A stretch of DNA of 64,000 bases from Acidimicrobiia bacterium (GTDB lineage Bacteria; Actinomycetota; Acidimicrobiia; Spongiisociales; UBA11373), in contig CP129495.1 in NCBI GenBank assembly GCA_030584185.1, positions 765,608 through 829,607 on the forward strand, in the 5' to 3' direction. Of this stretch, positions 26,830 to 35,896 are shown piece after piece. Position 1 is the stretch's first letter; every line of letters begins with the position of its first letter. Position numbers and translations under genes: made by a program. The notes beneath the pieces are model-generated. The model was not told the DNA's origin. It worked only from the letters and a program-made list of their open reading frames with translations, and searched no databases.

Positions 26830-27276
26830 TTACCAGGACTCGGTAGGCCACGCCGCCACATTCGCCGGGGTGCACTGAAGCGGCGCCGACTGGCCGTAGC
26901 GGTCGCCTGCCGAGGACGAGTGGTACATGGAGAACCACGCCCCATCCTGGGTGCTGGCGAACAAGCACACATCGAGATCCTCCCGGCCCACCTCGGACGC
27001 AACCACGATCGTCCCATTCGCTCCGTCGAGCGAGTACTGCAGGTTTGGTTCGAGAGCGGTCAAGGTGATGGCGTCGGAGCTGAAGGCACCGGTCTCGAGA
27101 TGGAGAAGCGCCTGGACCTTGACCGCCGTGACCAGGTCGAGCTGCACGCCGCGCGCCTCGGCCTGCCGCTGCACGCCTCGGTAGGAGACGAGGCCGATGG
27201 TGAGTAGGACGGCGACTATCGCCACCACGACGACCATCTCGACCAGCGTGAACCCCGAGTCTTCTCTCCGACGCAT
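26830..27276 (-). CDS. Type IV pilin-like prepilin
   Basis: The 148-residue protein has a class III signal sequence: a short basic leader, then the prepilin peptidase site G-F in SGFTLVEMVVVVAIVAVLL, with the conserved Glu at +5 of the mature protein. The rest is a pilin-like globular domain with two Cys. The ATG at 27276 is chosen because GGAGGG lies upstream and the leader is short. The frame continues further but not as plausible protein. No prepilin peptidase, ATPase or secretin gene is adjacent, so the assembly machinery would be elsewhere. Confidence 0.82.
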   Translation of the reverse strand: MRRREDSGFTLVEMVVVVAIVAVLLTIGLVSYRGVQRQAEARGVQLDLVTAVKVQALLHLETGAFSSDAITLTALEPNLQYSLDGANGTIVVASEVGREDLDVCLFASTQDGAWFSMYHSSSAGDRYGQSAPLQCTPANVAAWPTESW

Positions 27277-27401
27277 GGCGTCGCCCTCCATCCGCAACGG
27301 CGTGAGCCACCGCATCGGCAGGGTGCCTCCACAACTTGAACCCTTGCCTGTGGGTAGCAATACTCCTCCGGTCGAACACCCCGCTCGCCCCGAGGACGGT
27401 G

Positions 27402-27719
27402 ATGAGAGAACCGAGGTCGGCTCACGACGCCAGGCTGGTCGATCGCTTCCGCGTCGCCGCCTTCCTCGGCGTACTCGGAACCGGCGCCGCCGCCTTTGCC
27501 GGGCTGACCTTGATGGCAGCGGATCCGGCGACCGGGACTTCGGCACAACGAGTCCTGGACAGAGTGGTCACCGCAGGCGCGGCGATCGGAGCCGTCTCGC
27601 TGGCGGGTGCCGCCATCTACGCCGAGGTCCACAACCTGTGGCGCTTCACGTCCCCGTGGCTGCGCTGGACGGCCTGGGCCGTGCCGCTCGCTCTCCTCGG
27701 CGCGGCCCTGCTGCGCTGA
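27402..27719 (+). CDS. Small two-helix membrane protein, unknown
   Basis: About 105 residues, with a basic N-terminus and hydrophobic segments near residues 19-40, 55-75 and 85-104. No family is recognised. The ATG at 27402 and a GTG one codon earlier are both possible. The gene ends 46 bp before purU and could be transcribed with it. Coding status is supported mostly by GC bias and the clean hydrophobic pattern. Confidence 0.5.
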   Translation: MREPRSAHDARLVDRFRVAAFLGVLGTGAAAFAGLTLMAADPATGTSAQRVLDRVVTAGAAIGAVSLAGAAIYAEVHNLWRFTSPWLRWTAWAVPLALLGAALLR

Positions 27720-27765
27720 CCACGAACGGCGATACGCTGCGCGCATCAGCCGAGAGGAACACCCG

Positions 27766-28620
27766 GTGGGAGAGACGGCGCGACTGTTGATCGCCAGCCC
27801 CGACGACACGGGGCTCATCGCCGCCGTCTCCGGCTTCATCGCCGATCATGGCGGCAACATCGTCGATGCGGATCAGCACACCGACATCGAGGCCGGGAAG
27901 TTCTTCATGAGGGTCGAGGTGGAGGCGGCCGGCTTCGGTCTGACCGCGGAGGAGTTCGGGGCGGCATGGTCCCCGGTGGCCGATCGCCACTCCATGCGCT
28001 GGCGGGTGCGATGGACCGGGACCCGATCGCGGGTGGCGATCCTGGTCGGCCGCGAGGGCCACTGCCTGGCCGATCTGTTGTGGCGCTGGCGCACTGGAGA
28101 ACTGGATGCGGACATTCCCTTGGTCGCCTCCAATCATCCCGATCTCTCCGGGTTCGTGGAACCCCACGGCATCCCCTATCACCACCTCCCGGTGACGCCC
28201 GGGAAACGCGACTCCCAGGAGGCTCATCTGGCCTCACTTCTCGACGAGGCGCGGATCGACCTGGTCGTGCTTGCCCGATACATGCAGGTTCTCGGGCCCG
28301 AACTCGTGGGGCGATGGCAGCATCGCATGATCAACATCCACCACGGCTTCCTTCCCGCCTTCGCCGGAGGACGCCCCTATCACCAGGCTCACGAACGGGG
28401 CGTGAAGCTGATCGGGGCGACCGGTCACTACGTGACCGAAGACCTCGACCAGGGGCCGATCATCGCCCAGGCGACCACCACCGTTCGGCATCACGACACC
28501 GTCGAGGACATGGTGCGCAAGGGCCGAGACCTGGAACGCGTCGTCCTCGCCGAGGCGGTCCGGCTGCACCTCGAGGATCGCATCCTGGTGTCGGGAAACC
28601 GGACCGTGGTGTTCGAGTAA
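27766..28620 (+). CDS. purU: Formyltetrahydrofolate deformylase
   Basis: PurU hydrolyses 10-formyl-THF to formate and THF, supplying formate for purine synthesis and balancing C1 pools. The 284-residue protein has an N-terminal ACT domain (residues about 1-80) and a formyltransferase-like catalytic domain. The catalytic Asn-His region is NIHHGFLPAFAGGRPYHQA and the catalytic Asp is in YVTEDLDQGPIIAQ. The GTG at 27766 fits the family start and has a GAGAGGA ribosome site nine bases upstream. It converges with serA. Confidence 0.92.
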   Translation: MGETARLLIASPDDTGLIAAVSGFIADHGGNIVDADQHTDIEAGKFFMRVEVEAAGFGLTAEEFGAAWSPVADRHSMRWRVRWTGTRSRVAILVGREGHCLADLLWRWRTGELDADIPLVASNHPDLSGFVEPHGIPYHHLPVTPGKRDSQEAHLASLLDEARIDLVVLARYMQVLGPELVGRWQHRMINIHHGFLPAFAGGRPYHQAHERGVKLIGATGHYVTEDLDQGPIIAQATTTVRHHDTVEDMVRKGRDLERVVLAEAVRLHLEDRILVSGNRTVVFE

Positions 28621-28662
28621 CCGGTCGGTGTTGGGGAGGCTCGCGACACAGGTCTCCCAGCG

Positions 28663-29841
28663 CTAACCGCCCGGGGTGAGCACCCGTGCGGTCAGGACCC
28701 CCTCGATGGAGCACACGCCGGCGAAGACGCCCTCGCCGAACGGACCGTCCACGTCGACGATCGTGTAGGCGAGATCACCGCGAGATGCGTTGAGCATCTC
28801 GCGAATGTTCAGCCCGGCGTTGGCCACCTCCTGAGAGATCTGGCTGACCATCCCGGGCACGTTGCTGTTGGCCACCACCATCCTCACCCCCCCGCCGAAC
28901 GGAAGGTTGGCGTCGGGGAAGTTGACCGAGTGCCGCACGACGCCCTCCTCCAGGTAGGCGCGCAAGCTGTCGGCCACCATCGCCGCCGAGTTCTCCTCGG
29001 CCTCGGCCGTTGACGCCCCCAAGTGGGGAAGGGCGATCACACCGGAGTGGTCCTTCAATGCCCCGGTGGGAAAGTCGGTGACGTACGCTTGCAGGTCGCC
29101 CCTGTCGAGTGCCGCCGCGACCGCCGACTCGTCGACGATGCCCTCCCTCGCGAAGTTGAGCAAGACCGCCCCGCGCCTCATCCACGCCAGCAGCCGTTCA
29201 TCGACCATGCCTTTCGTGCTCTCCATGAGCGGGACATGGAGGGTCACCACATCGGCATCGGCACACAGCGTGTTGAGGCTGGCCGCCTGTTGCACACCGG
29301 CCGACAGCTGCCAGGCCCGGGTGACCGAGATCGCCGGATCGAACCCGATCACCCTCATGCCCAGCGCCAGGGCGGCGTTGGCCACCTCGACCCCGACGGC
29401 GCCGAGCCCCACCACGCCCAGGGTCTTCCCGGGCAACTCGAACCCGACGAACCGCTTCTTGGCCGTTTCGACCTCTTCGGCGAGAGAAGGCGACGATGCG
29501 TCGAGCCCGCGAACGAACTCCCACGCCGGCAGGATCCGTCGCGCCGACATGAGCATTCCGGCGATCACCAACTCCTTGACCGCGTTGGCGTTGGCGCCGG
29601 GGGCGTAGAACACCGGCACCCCGCGGCGACTGAGGGCGGCGACGGGGATGTTGTTCACACCCACCCCGGCCCGGCCGACGGCCAGCACCGACTCGGGGAT
29701 GTCCATGGTGGTCATGTCCGCAGACCGAACCAGGATGGCGTCGGGATGGGTGGCCGACCGGTCGACCGTGTAGCGATCTGCCGGCAGCCGCGCCAGACCG
29801 GCAGGGGAGATCTCGTTGAGGGTGAGGATGGTGAAGGGCAT
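28663..29841 (-). CDS. serA: D-3-phosphoglycerate dehydrogenase
   Basis: The first enzyme of serine synthesis oxidises 3-phosphoglycerate to phosphohydroxypyruvate. The 392-residue short form has a Rossmann NAD-binding motif (LGVVGLGAVGVEVA), the catalytic Arg-Glu-His set in LLNFAREGIVDE and ALPHLGASTAEAEENSA, and a C-terminal ACT domain of about 75 residues. The open frame runs far upstream, but ATG 29841 follows serC's stop by 5 bp and gives the family length. Serine feedback through ACT is plausible. It is co-transcribed with serC. Confidence 0.93.
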   Translation of the reverse strand: MPFTILTLNEISPAGLARLPADRYTVDRSATHPDAILVRSADMTTMDIPESVLAVGRAGVGVNNIPVAALSRRGVPVFYAPGANANAVKELVIAGMLMSARRILPAWEFVRGLDASSPSLAEEVETAKKRFVGFELPGKTLGVVGLGAVGVEVANAALALGMRVIGFDPAISVTRAWQLSAGVQQAASLNTLCADADVVTLHVPLMESTKGMVDERLLAWMRRGAVLLNFAREGIVDESAVAAALDRGDLQAYVTDFPTGALKDHSGVIALPHLGASTAEAEENSAAMVADSLRAYLEEGVVRHSVNFPDANLPFGGGVRMVVANSNVPGMVSQISQEVANAGLNIREMLNASRGDLAYTIVDVDGPFGEGVFAGVCSIEGVLTARVLTPGG

Positions 29842-29846
29842 CGACT

Positions 29847-30923
29847 TCAGCCGTGGCGGTCCTGGAAGTCCCGCATGAACCCGACCAGGGCCTGCACCGA
29901 CTCCTCGGTGACGGCATTGTACAGGCTGACCCTCACCCCCCCCACCGAGCGATGGCCCTTGAGGCCGATGAATCCCTCGGCGGCCGCTTCGGCCAGGAAC
30001 ACCGGCTCCAGGTCGGTTGGCGTCAGCAAGAACGGAACGTTCATCCACGACCGATACCTGGCATCCACACGGTTTGTGTAGATCGGGGAGGCATCGACGA
30101 CCTCGTAGACCAGCGCCTGCTTTCGCCGGTTGCGTCGCTCCATCTCCTCGAGGCCACCCTGCGCGATCAACCACTCGAAGACCAGGCCGGCCAGATACCA
30201 GGCGAGAGTCGGCGGCGTGTTCAACATCGATCCCGACGCCGCCATCGCCGCGTAATCGAGGACTGTGGGGATCACACGGCCCGACCGGCCAAGCAGGTCG
30301 CGCGCCACCACCGCCACCGTCAGCCCGGCCGGGCCCAGGTTCTTCTGGGCACCCGCATAGAGGACTCCGAAGCGGGACACATCCAGAGGACGGGACAGCA
30401 GGTTCGAGGAGGCATCGGCCACCAGCGGAACCGGGAAAGCCGGTGGCTCGGTCATCTCGACGCCGTGAATCGTCTCGTTGGAAGCGTATGCGAGGTAGGC
30501 GGCGTCACCTGGAACCTCCCAGGTGGAGGGATCGGGTACGCCGATGAATCCGCCCGGCTCGGCATCGGCGACGATGTCGACCGGACAATGCCGCCCCGCC
30601 TCGTCGGCCGCCCGGCGCGACCAGTGGCCGGTCACGATGTGAGCGGCCCTGCCCCCGTCGGGGACCAGGTTGAGCGGGACGGCCGAGAACTGGCCCGTGG
30701 CGCCGCCCTGGAGGAAGAGGACGGCGTGGGTGTCACCGATGTCGAGCAGACGGCGAAGGTCTTGCTCCGCCTTCTCGGCGATGGCGACGAACTCGGGGCT
30801 GCGATGGGAGATCTCCATGACCGTGACCCCGCGACGCTCCCGCCCGGCCAGCTCGTCTGCGGCCAGCGCCACGACCTCTGCCGGCAGTGCCCCCGGACCT
30901 GCACTGAAGTTGTGTCTGCTCAT
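29847..30923 (-). CDS. serC: Phosphoserine aminotransferase
   Basis: SerC converts phosphohydroxypyruvate and glutamate to phosphoserine. The 358-residue class V aminotransferase starts with NFSAGPGALP, has the HRS substrate loop EISHRSPEF, and holds the PLP lysine K194 in YAGAQKNLGPAGLTV. TATGTT (minus strand, 30931-30936) precedes ATG 30923 by 7 nt, suggesting a leaderless start. serA follows at once, so the two first steps of serine synthesis are coupled here. serB is not in the window. Confidence 0.94.
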   Translation of the reverse strand: MSRHNFSAGPGALPAEVVALAADELAGRERRGVTVMEISHRSPEFVAIAEKAEQDLRRLLDIGDTHAVLFLQGGATGQFSAVPLNLVPDGGRAAHIVTGHWSRRAADEAGRHCPVDIVADAEPGGFIGVPDPSTWEVPGDAAYLAYASNETIHGVEMTEPPAFPVPLVADASSNLLSRPLDVSRFGVLYAGAQKNLGPAGLTVAVVARDLLGRSGRVIPTVLDYAAMAASGSMLNTPPTLAWYLAGLVFEWLIAQGGLEEMERRNRRKQALVYEVVDASPIYTNRVDARYRSWMNVPFLLTPTDLEPVFLAEAAAEGFIGLKGHRSVGGVRVSLYNAVTEESVQALVGFMRDFQDRHG

Positions 30924-30970
30924 GGCTCCCAACATAGGCCCGACCCGGCGGGACCCCGCCGCTTCCGGTC

Positions 30971-31855
30971 TCAGGAAGCAGGTGGTGGGTCGGTGTCGTC
31001 GCCGCGAAAAGGGCTCTGCTCGGCGGCGCGCCTCTTGGCGGCGATGACATTGGAAAGCCAGCGGGTCGACGACGCCGCAGCCTCGACCTCGGTCAGCTGG
31101 AGATCGGCGGCAAGGGCGAGGTCCTCCGAGGAGAGCCCGATCCCCTTTTCCGCTGCATAGAAGGCGCCGGAGCGGCTGTGACGGCGGGTGCGGGTCTCGG
31201 CTCGCTGCAGGTAGTAGTGGCTGACCGTGTGGAACACCTCCCCCAGGCCGTGGCGAAACACCACCGCCACAGGGTCTGCGCCGTAGTTGGTCTCCAACTC
31301 CCCGGATGTGATCAGCACCTCGACCTTGCCCGGGTCGAGGATGTCCATCGGGTAGGAGGAGCCCTCCAGCCACCACAGCGGATCGTCCTCGGGGTCGAGC
31401 ACACCGCGCAGAAACGGGTTGTCGTGCCTGCCTACCGAAATCCGGACGATGTCGTTGCGGGTCGGTCTCCGGTTGAACCGGATCGTTCCCGGGAATCCGG
31501 GCTCGATCAGGTGGCGCAGAGCCCAGTCGGTGGTGAACAGCGACCCGCCGCCATCGACGAAGGCGCTCGCAGCCTCTATGCCATCCGGTCCAAGGCGACC
31601 GGGGCAGTTGACGATCAGGAGCTGGTCCGGCGCCAGCGGGAACGAGGCGACGTCGTCGGGCTTGATGATGTGGTGGGGCAGCCCGAGGGCCTCCAACACC
31701 CACTCCACCTTGTCATATGCCCCGGACACCACGATGATGTCGTCGTCGCCTACGGCATCGAGTGCTGCGGCGTCCTCGGGGGAGTCCTGCTCCATCCGGG
31801 CTCGAGAGATGCGAGCCCCGACCAGGTAGGATCGCCTTCGCCTTTCGCTCTCCAT
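30971..31855 (-). CDS. Hypothetical protein with glutamine-amidotransferase-like fold
   Basis: The 294-residue protein begins with a basic stretch. It continues with an alternating alpha/beta pattern: DDIIVVSGAYDKVEWVLEALG, LLIVNCPGRLGPDG and FVDGGGSLFTTDWALRHLI. This is like ThuA/class I amidotransferase-like folds. The NCPG cysteine may sit at a nucleophile-elbow-like place, but this is speculative. The C-terminal segment is helical and charged. GAAAGGA before the ATG is a good ribosome site. It is divergent from an XRE regulator, with 111 bp between the two starts. Confidence 0.62.
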   Translation of the reverse strand: MESERRRRSYLVGARISRARMEQDSPEDAAALDAVGDDDIIVVSGAYDKVEWVLEALGLPHHIIKPDDVASFPLAPDQLLIVNCPGRLGPDGIEAASAFVDGGGSLFTTDWALRHLIEPGFPGTIRFNRRPTRNDIVRISVGRHDNPFLRGVLDPEDDPLWWLEGSSYPMDILDPGKVEVLITSGELETNYGADPVAVVFRHGLGEVFHTVSHYYLQRAETRTRRHSRSGAFYAAEKGIGLSSEDLALAADLQLTEVEAAASSTRWLSNVIAAKRRAAEQSPFRGDDTDPPPAS

Positions 31856-31900
31856 GCGTCCTTTCCGGCTTGCCGTCGGAAAACTACACGACGAGAGTGA

Positions 31901-31916
31901 CGAAAAACGCCAAAGG
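31901..31916. promoter_or_regulatory. Motif shared with the second XRE regulator's upstream region
   Basis: The 16-base sequence cgaaaaacgccaaagg lies in the divergent spacer, 51 bp before the regulator ATG. A similar sequence, cgaaacgtgtcaaatgg, lies at 40506-40522, 47 bp before the paralogous regulator. Both have CGAAA, ACG, CAAA and GG in the same order with similar spacing. A common operator is an inference. Confidence 0.4.
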
Positions 31917-31966
31917 TTGCCAATGGCTTCCGAGGTGACATCTACCTACGACGAGCGGAGAGTGCA

Positions 31967-32413
31967 ATGCCGGCAGCAGACCAGGCAACAGAGGGCGGGT
32001 TCAACGCAGCCATGGGCCGCACCATCCAGGTGCTGCGCACCGACCGCGGTCTCGACCGCAAGGAGCTCGCAGCACGCTCCCGGATCTCGTATTCGTACCT
32101 CTCGGCCATCGAAGCCGGCAAGAAGCAGGCGTCCTCGGAAGTGCTGCTGCGTATCGCCGAGGCATTGGGAATGCGCAGCCACGAGCTCTTCGCCTCTGCC
32201 GAGCAGAGGGTGGATCGTGCCACCAACCTGTCGCTCGTCCCTCCTCCGCGTCGCCGCTGGTTCCACGGTGACCCGGAGGCCGAAGACTCTCCGGCGCCTG
32301 CGCAAGGGCCCGGCGCCGACGAGGCTCGCCTGCTGGACGCCTTCCGCAGCCTGGCACTCGAGGACCGGCGGCTGCTCCAGGAGATCGTCGACCGGATGGC
32401 CTCAGGAATCTGA
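31967..32413 (+). CDS. XRE-family transcriptional regulator, paralogue A
   Basis: The 148-residue protein has an N-terminal helix-turn-helix (residues about 14-73, GRTIQVLRTDRGLDRKELAA, SYSYLSAIEAGKKQASSEVL, RIAEALGMRSHELF) and a variable linker. The C-terminal helical tail is KR-poor (EARLLDAFRSLALEDRRLL). It is about half identical in the HTH to the regulator at 40569-41033. A GGAGAG ribosome site precedes the ATG. The tail end overlaps the convergent cytochrome c gene by 12 bp. Targets are unknown. It is too short to be a RamB-type regulator. Confidence 0.85.
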   Translation: MPAADQATEGGFNAAMGRTIQVLRTDRGLDRKELAARSRISYSYLSAIEAGKKQASSEVLLRIAEALGMRSHELFASAEQRVDRATNLSLVPPPRRRWFHGDPEAEDSPAPAQGPGADEARLLDAFRSLALEDRRLLQEIVDRMASGI

Positions 32414-32860
32414 GCCGGGCACTGCTCCGTCCCCCGTGCCGGTGAATCCGCAATCGGCGAAGGCTCTCGCCTTGTCCTCTCCGCCGAACTCGACGCGCTC
32501 GTAGAGGGCCACGGTGGCGATCTGGTCGTCGCCGAGCCGGTCGTGGGCAGGCATCCCGCCATTCACAGGCTTTCCCGTGGCACCGTAGGTGGCGCCCACC
32601 TCGGTGAGCCAGCGGTCCGAACCGAGACGGATCCATTTCTGCTGATCGGAGCAGGCGGGGAAGTCGATCACCACCTCTTCGAGTGAAGGCCCGACGCCGC
32701 CCTGCCCTCGCGCTCCGTGGCACGCCGAGCAGGAATCCCCGTAGACGGTGCGACCGGCACGGATCGGGTCGTCTGCCTCCGCCGGATCGGCACAACCGAC
32801 AGCGGCCAAGGCGGCGATCACCGCCAGCATGGCGAGAAGCGGGAGGCGCCTGGGCGACAT
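32402..32860 (-). CDS. Lipoprotein c-type cytochrome
   Basis: The 152-residue protein is an exported, lipid-anchored monoheme cytochrome c. The signal ends at C23 (lipobox AAVGC). The heme site is C44-S-A-C47-H48, and a GGMPAH segment near residue 100 likely supplies the axial Met. The domain contains QGGVGPSLEEVV as in class I cytochromes. TAGACT (minus strand, 32868-32873) precedes the ATG by 7 nt. It faces a membrane protein with heme-oxidase-like His motifs 99 bp away, a probable electron-transfer partner. Confidence 0.86.
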   Translation of the reverse strand: MSPRRLPLLAMLAVIAALAAVGCADPAEADDPIRAGRTVYGDSCSACHGARGQGGVGPSLEEVVIDFPACSDQQKWIRLGSDRWLTEVGATYGATGKPVNGGMPAHDRLGDDQIATVALYERVEFGGEDKARAFADCGFTGTGDGAVPGSDS

Positions 32861-32959
32861 CGGCGGCAGTCTAAGACGGCCCCGTCCGGCAGGCCTTTGC
32901 GGCTACTTGTACGATTGCGCATGAAGACTGGGGTGGAGATCTGGGAGGGAGGCACGACC

Positions 32960-34165
32960 ATGTCTCAACACGAGAACCGGCTGCCGTTGGCGGCCCGAAC
33001 GGTGTTCGTCACCGCTCTGATCCTGTTCGTGGCCACGATCGTCATCGGCATCCTCAACGGAGCCGATCTGTATGAACCCGACCACGACACGCTCATCGGC
33101 CACGTCCACGCCGGCACCCTGGGGTGGATCACACTCGCGGTAGCTGGCACCTCGTTCCTGGTGTGGGGCGGGACCGGGGCGACGGCCATCGCCCGGGCGT
33201 TGTCGGGGGCGGTGACCCTGTACGTGGCCGCGTTCTTCGCCGGCGATGCCATCCCGGGCGACCGCATCGCTCGACCCATCGCCGGCACCCTGCTCCTGTT
33301 GGTGGTGATCTGGTTCCTGGCTTGGGTCACCAGGGCGAACCGGACGGCAACGGGATCGTCGGCGGCAAGGATCGGGCTCATCCTCGCCTGGTGGTCGATG
33401 CTGATCGGCGCCGTGTTCGGGATCGTCCTCGGGATCGCCATCTCACGGGGGGAGGTCCCCGGCCTCTCCGACAAGGTGGCCGACTCGATCGCCGAGGCGC
33501 ATCCTCCGGCGATGGTGATCGGCTTCCTGCTCCTGGCGGCGATGTCCCTTATCGAGTGGCTGATCGGCGGGGGGAAGACCGGCCGATCCGGGTCGATCCA
33601 GATGTGGCTGACCTTCGTGGCCGGAGTCCTGGTGAACATCGGCTTCATCACCGGGCGCGAAGAGGAGATCGTAGGTCTTGCCAACCTGCTGATGATCGTG
33701 GCCGTCGTGATGCTGGTCTGGCGCCATAGGGCGATGCTGACCCCGGCGTCATGGAAGGGGGCCGGAACCGGAGCCTTCCCGCGAATCGGTGTCGCCTTCC
33801 TCGTGGTCTACCTCGGTCTGATCACGGCGCTCGTGATTCAGATCACAAACGGGAGCCTGGATGTCGACGCCTTGACCGAGGTTCAGGAAGGCCTCATCCT
33901 CACATTCGACCACGTCATGTTCATAGGAGTGATGACCAACCTCCTCTTCGGGGTCCTGGCGGTGCGACTCCATGGGGCCAGCAACAGTGCTGTCGATCGC
34001 ATCCTGCTGTGGGGGGTCAACGTCGGGATCGCCGGGTTCGCCACCGGGCTGATCTTCCTCAACGCGCCCATCAAGCGGGTGTTCACGCCGCTGATGGGGA
34101 CCGCCCTGCTGGTGGGCATCGTGGGGTATCTGATCGAGCTGCGACGAAACGGCGCCGCCGCCTAA
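32960..34165 (+). CDS. Multi-pass membrane protein resembling heme-copper oxidase subunit I
   Basis: The protein has about 401 residues and eleven or twelve membrane helices. Conserved His-containing helices are GHVHAGTLGWITLA (helix 2), AEAHPPAMVIGFLLLAAMS (middle) and FDHVMFIGVMTNLLFG (late). These resemble the heme- and copper-binding helices of cbb3/NorB-type subunits, although the full set of six His ligands cannot be confirmed. An ATG at 32960 is preferred because GGGAGG lies 9 bases upstream. An ATG at 32921 with TACGAT five bases before it is the alternative. The divergent cytochrome c gene fits an oxidase or reductase role. Confidence 0.6.
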   Translation: MSQHENRLPLAARTVFVTALILFVATIVIGILNGADLYEPDHDTLIGHVHAGTLGWITLAVAGTSFLVWGGTGATAIARALSGAVTLYVAAFFAGDAIPGDRIARPIAGTLLLLVVIWFLAWVTRANRTATGSSAARIGLILAWWSMLIGAVFGIVLGIAISRGEVPGLSDKVADSIAEAHPPAMVIGFLLLAAMSLIEWLIGGGKTGRSGSIQMWLTFVAGVLVNIGFITGREEEIVGLANLLMIVAVVMLVWRHRAMLTPASWKGAGTGAFPRIGVAFLVVYLGLITALVIQITNGSLDVDALTEVQEGLILTFDHVMFIGVMTNLLFGVLAVRLHGASNSAVDRILLWGVNVGIAGFATGLIFLNAPIKRVFTPLMGTALLVGIVGYLIELRRNGAAA

Positions 34166-34180
34166 ACCCTCGGTTCGCGG

Positions 34181-35896
34181 TCACCGAGTCGTGTCGAGCC
34201 GTCGCTGTGGGGCGTACGGGGGGATCTCGACGGGCTCCCCCCGCCGAACCAGGTCCTGAATCCGATGCCAGGTGATCGGATCGAAGAGATCGGCATGCAC
34301 CGTCTCGAAGATCTCCCGTAACGGCTCCGGCAGACCGAGGAACGAGCGGAACTCCTCGGGGAACACGTCGGCAGGTCCGGCGCCCCAGGTCGGTCCCGAA
34401 CGCATCTCGTCCTCCGGGTGCTCCGGCTCGGGGATCCGACGGAAGTTGACCGTGGTGAGGAGTGCCAGCTCGTCGTAGTCGTAGAACACGACCCGCCCGG
34501 AGCGGGTGACGCCGAAGTTCTTCACCAGCATGTCGCCCGGGAAGATCCCCGAGAGTGCCAGGTCGCGCACCGCATCACCCATGTCGATCAGGGCCGCCGC
34601 CGCCTGCTGCGACGGCCGGGTTCGCACATACACGTCGAGTGGTGTCACCCTGCGCTCCACATATGCATGGTGCAGCACCACCCTGCTTCCGACCGCCTCG
34701 ACCGAACGGCCTGCGGTGGAGAGCAGCTCGTCGAGCAATCCGGGTTCGAAGCGGTCCCGATCCAGCTCGAGGTGTTCGAACTCCCAGGCGTCGATGAGAC
34801 GCCCGGCGCGGTCATGGCCGAAGACCAGGCGGTACCGTTCCATGACGGCGCGCCGGGTGGTCTGCTTGGGAGCGGGAAACGAGTCCCGGATCACCTTGAA
34901 CACCAGGTCCTGCGACGGCATGCCGAAGGCGACCATCACCATCCCGGGCACACCCGGGGCTCGCTCGAATCGTTCGCCACTGGACTCCAGGAATCCGATG
35001 AGGTCGCCGTACAACTCGGTCTTGCCGTGCTTGTCGAATCCGATCGAGATCCAGAGCTCGGCGCGTCGCTTGCGAGGTAGAAGGCCGCTCAGGAACTCCA
35101 CCAGGGCCGCCGGGTCCTCCGTCTCGACGTGGAAGTAGGACCGCGTGTAGGAGAACAGGATGGATACGTCCTGCTCGTCGAGGAGGACGGCCTCGACGCG
35201 GGCACCTTCGGGGTGGTTGCCCACGGCGAGGACGATGGGAAGCGCCGGTCCGTCCTCAGGAAGCAGACGCCCCACCAGGTAGCCGCCCAGGCCGCGGTAG
35301 AACGGCTTCACCGCCATCTCCGCGGCCACGGGGCCGGGTGGGATCGCCCCGGCGATACGCTCGCCTACGAGGAGGGCGTCACGGACGGGATCCTCGAAGG
35401 CGACACCCGGCGACACCGAAGCAATGATCTTTCCGACCAACTCGGGAGCAGGGGCGCTCGGGATGGGCAGGCTCACCGGGTCGCCCCTTCCCTCCCGTGG
35501 TGGCGCCTCCCCGGAGACGAACTCGACGTCGCGGGCCACGCCGACCGTGCCGAACAGCCGCCTCGTGATCGAGTTGAAGAAGGTCGCAGCCAGCGGGGCG
35601 TCGTGCCGTCCTGCCAGTTCGGCAGCCAGCCTGCGCTTCATCTCGGCCCATACGAACCTATCCCCGGTGCGGCCGCCCATGGCTGCGGCTACGGCTTCCT
35701 CCAGTCGGTCGATCGCCGCCCGATAGGAGCCGAGACGCCGCGTGGCGTCGGCCTGCATCTCTCGCCATTGCCTGGAGGCGAAGTGGGTACCGGCGCGGGC
35801 GGTGATGCGGTCGAATTCGCAGCGGTGGGCGGCGTAGGCCTCCAGGATCACCGACAGTCCGGCGGCCGCCGGGTCGCCAGGCCCGACGTCGGTCAT
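34181..35896 (-). CDS. aceK: Isocitrate dehydrogenase kinase/phosphatase
   Basis: AceK phosphorylates and dephosphorylates isocitrate dehydrogenase, controlling the split between the TCA cycle and the glyoxylate shunt. The 571-residue protein has the bifunctional kinase core: the [15 protein letters not shown] lysine region (matching E. coli K336) and the catalytic motif [11 protein letters not shown] with D455 (E. coli D457). The FYDYDE metal motif matches E. coli D475/D477. Its ATG overlaps aceA's stop by 4 nt, so it is third in an aceB-aceA-aceK operon. This is the classic gammaproteobacterial gene order and is unusual in an actinobacterial setting. The icd gene is not in the window. Confidence 0.92.
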   Translation of the reverse strand: MTDVGPGDPAAAGLSVILEAYAAHRCEFDRITARAGTHFASRQWREMQADATRRLGSYRAAIDRLEEAVAAAMGGRTGDRFVWAEMKRRLAAELAGRHDAPLAATFFNSITRRLFGTVGVARDVEFVSGEAPPREGRGDPVSLPIPSAPAPELVGKIIASVSPGVAFEDPVRDALLVGERIAGAIPPGPVAAEMAVKPFYRGLGGYLVGRLLPEDGPALPIVLAVGNHPEGARVEAVLLDEQDVSILFSYTRSYFHVETEDPAALVEFLSGLLPRKRRAELWISIGFDKHGKTELYGDLIGFLESSGERFERAPGVPGMVMVAFGMPSQDLVFKVIRDSFPAPKQTTRRAVMERYRLVFGHDRAGRLIDAWEFEHLELDRDRFEPGLLDELLSTAGRSVEAVGSRVVLHHAYVERRVTPLDVYVRTRPSQQAAAALIDMGDAVRDLALSGIFPGDMLVKNFGVTRSGRVVFYDYDELALLTTVNFRRIPEPEHPEDEMRSGPTWGAGPADVFPEEFRSFLGLPEPLREIFETVHADLFDPITWHRIQDLVRRGEPVEIPPYAPQRRLDTTR

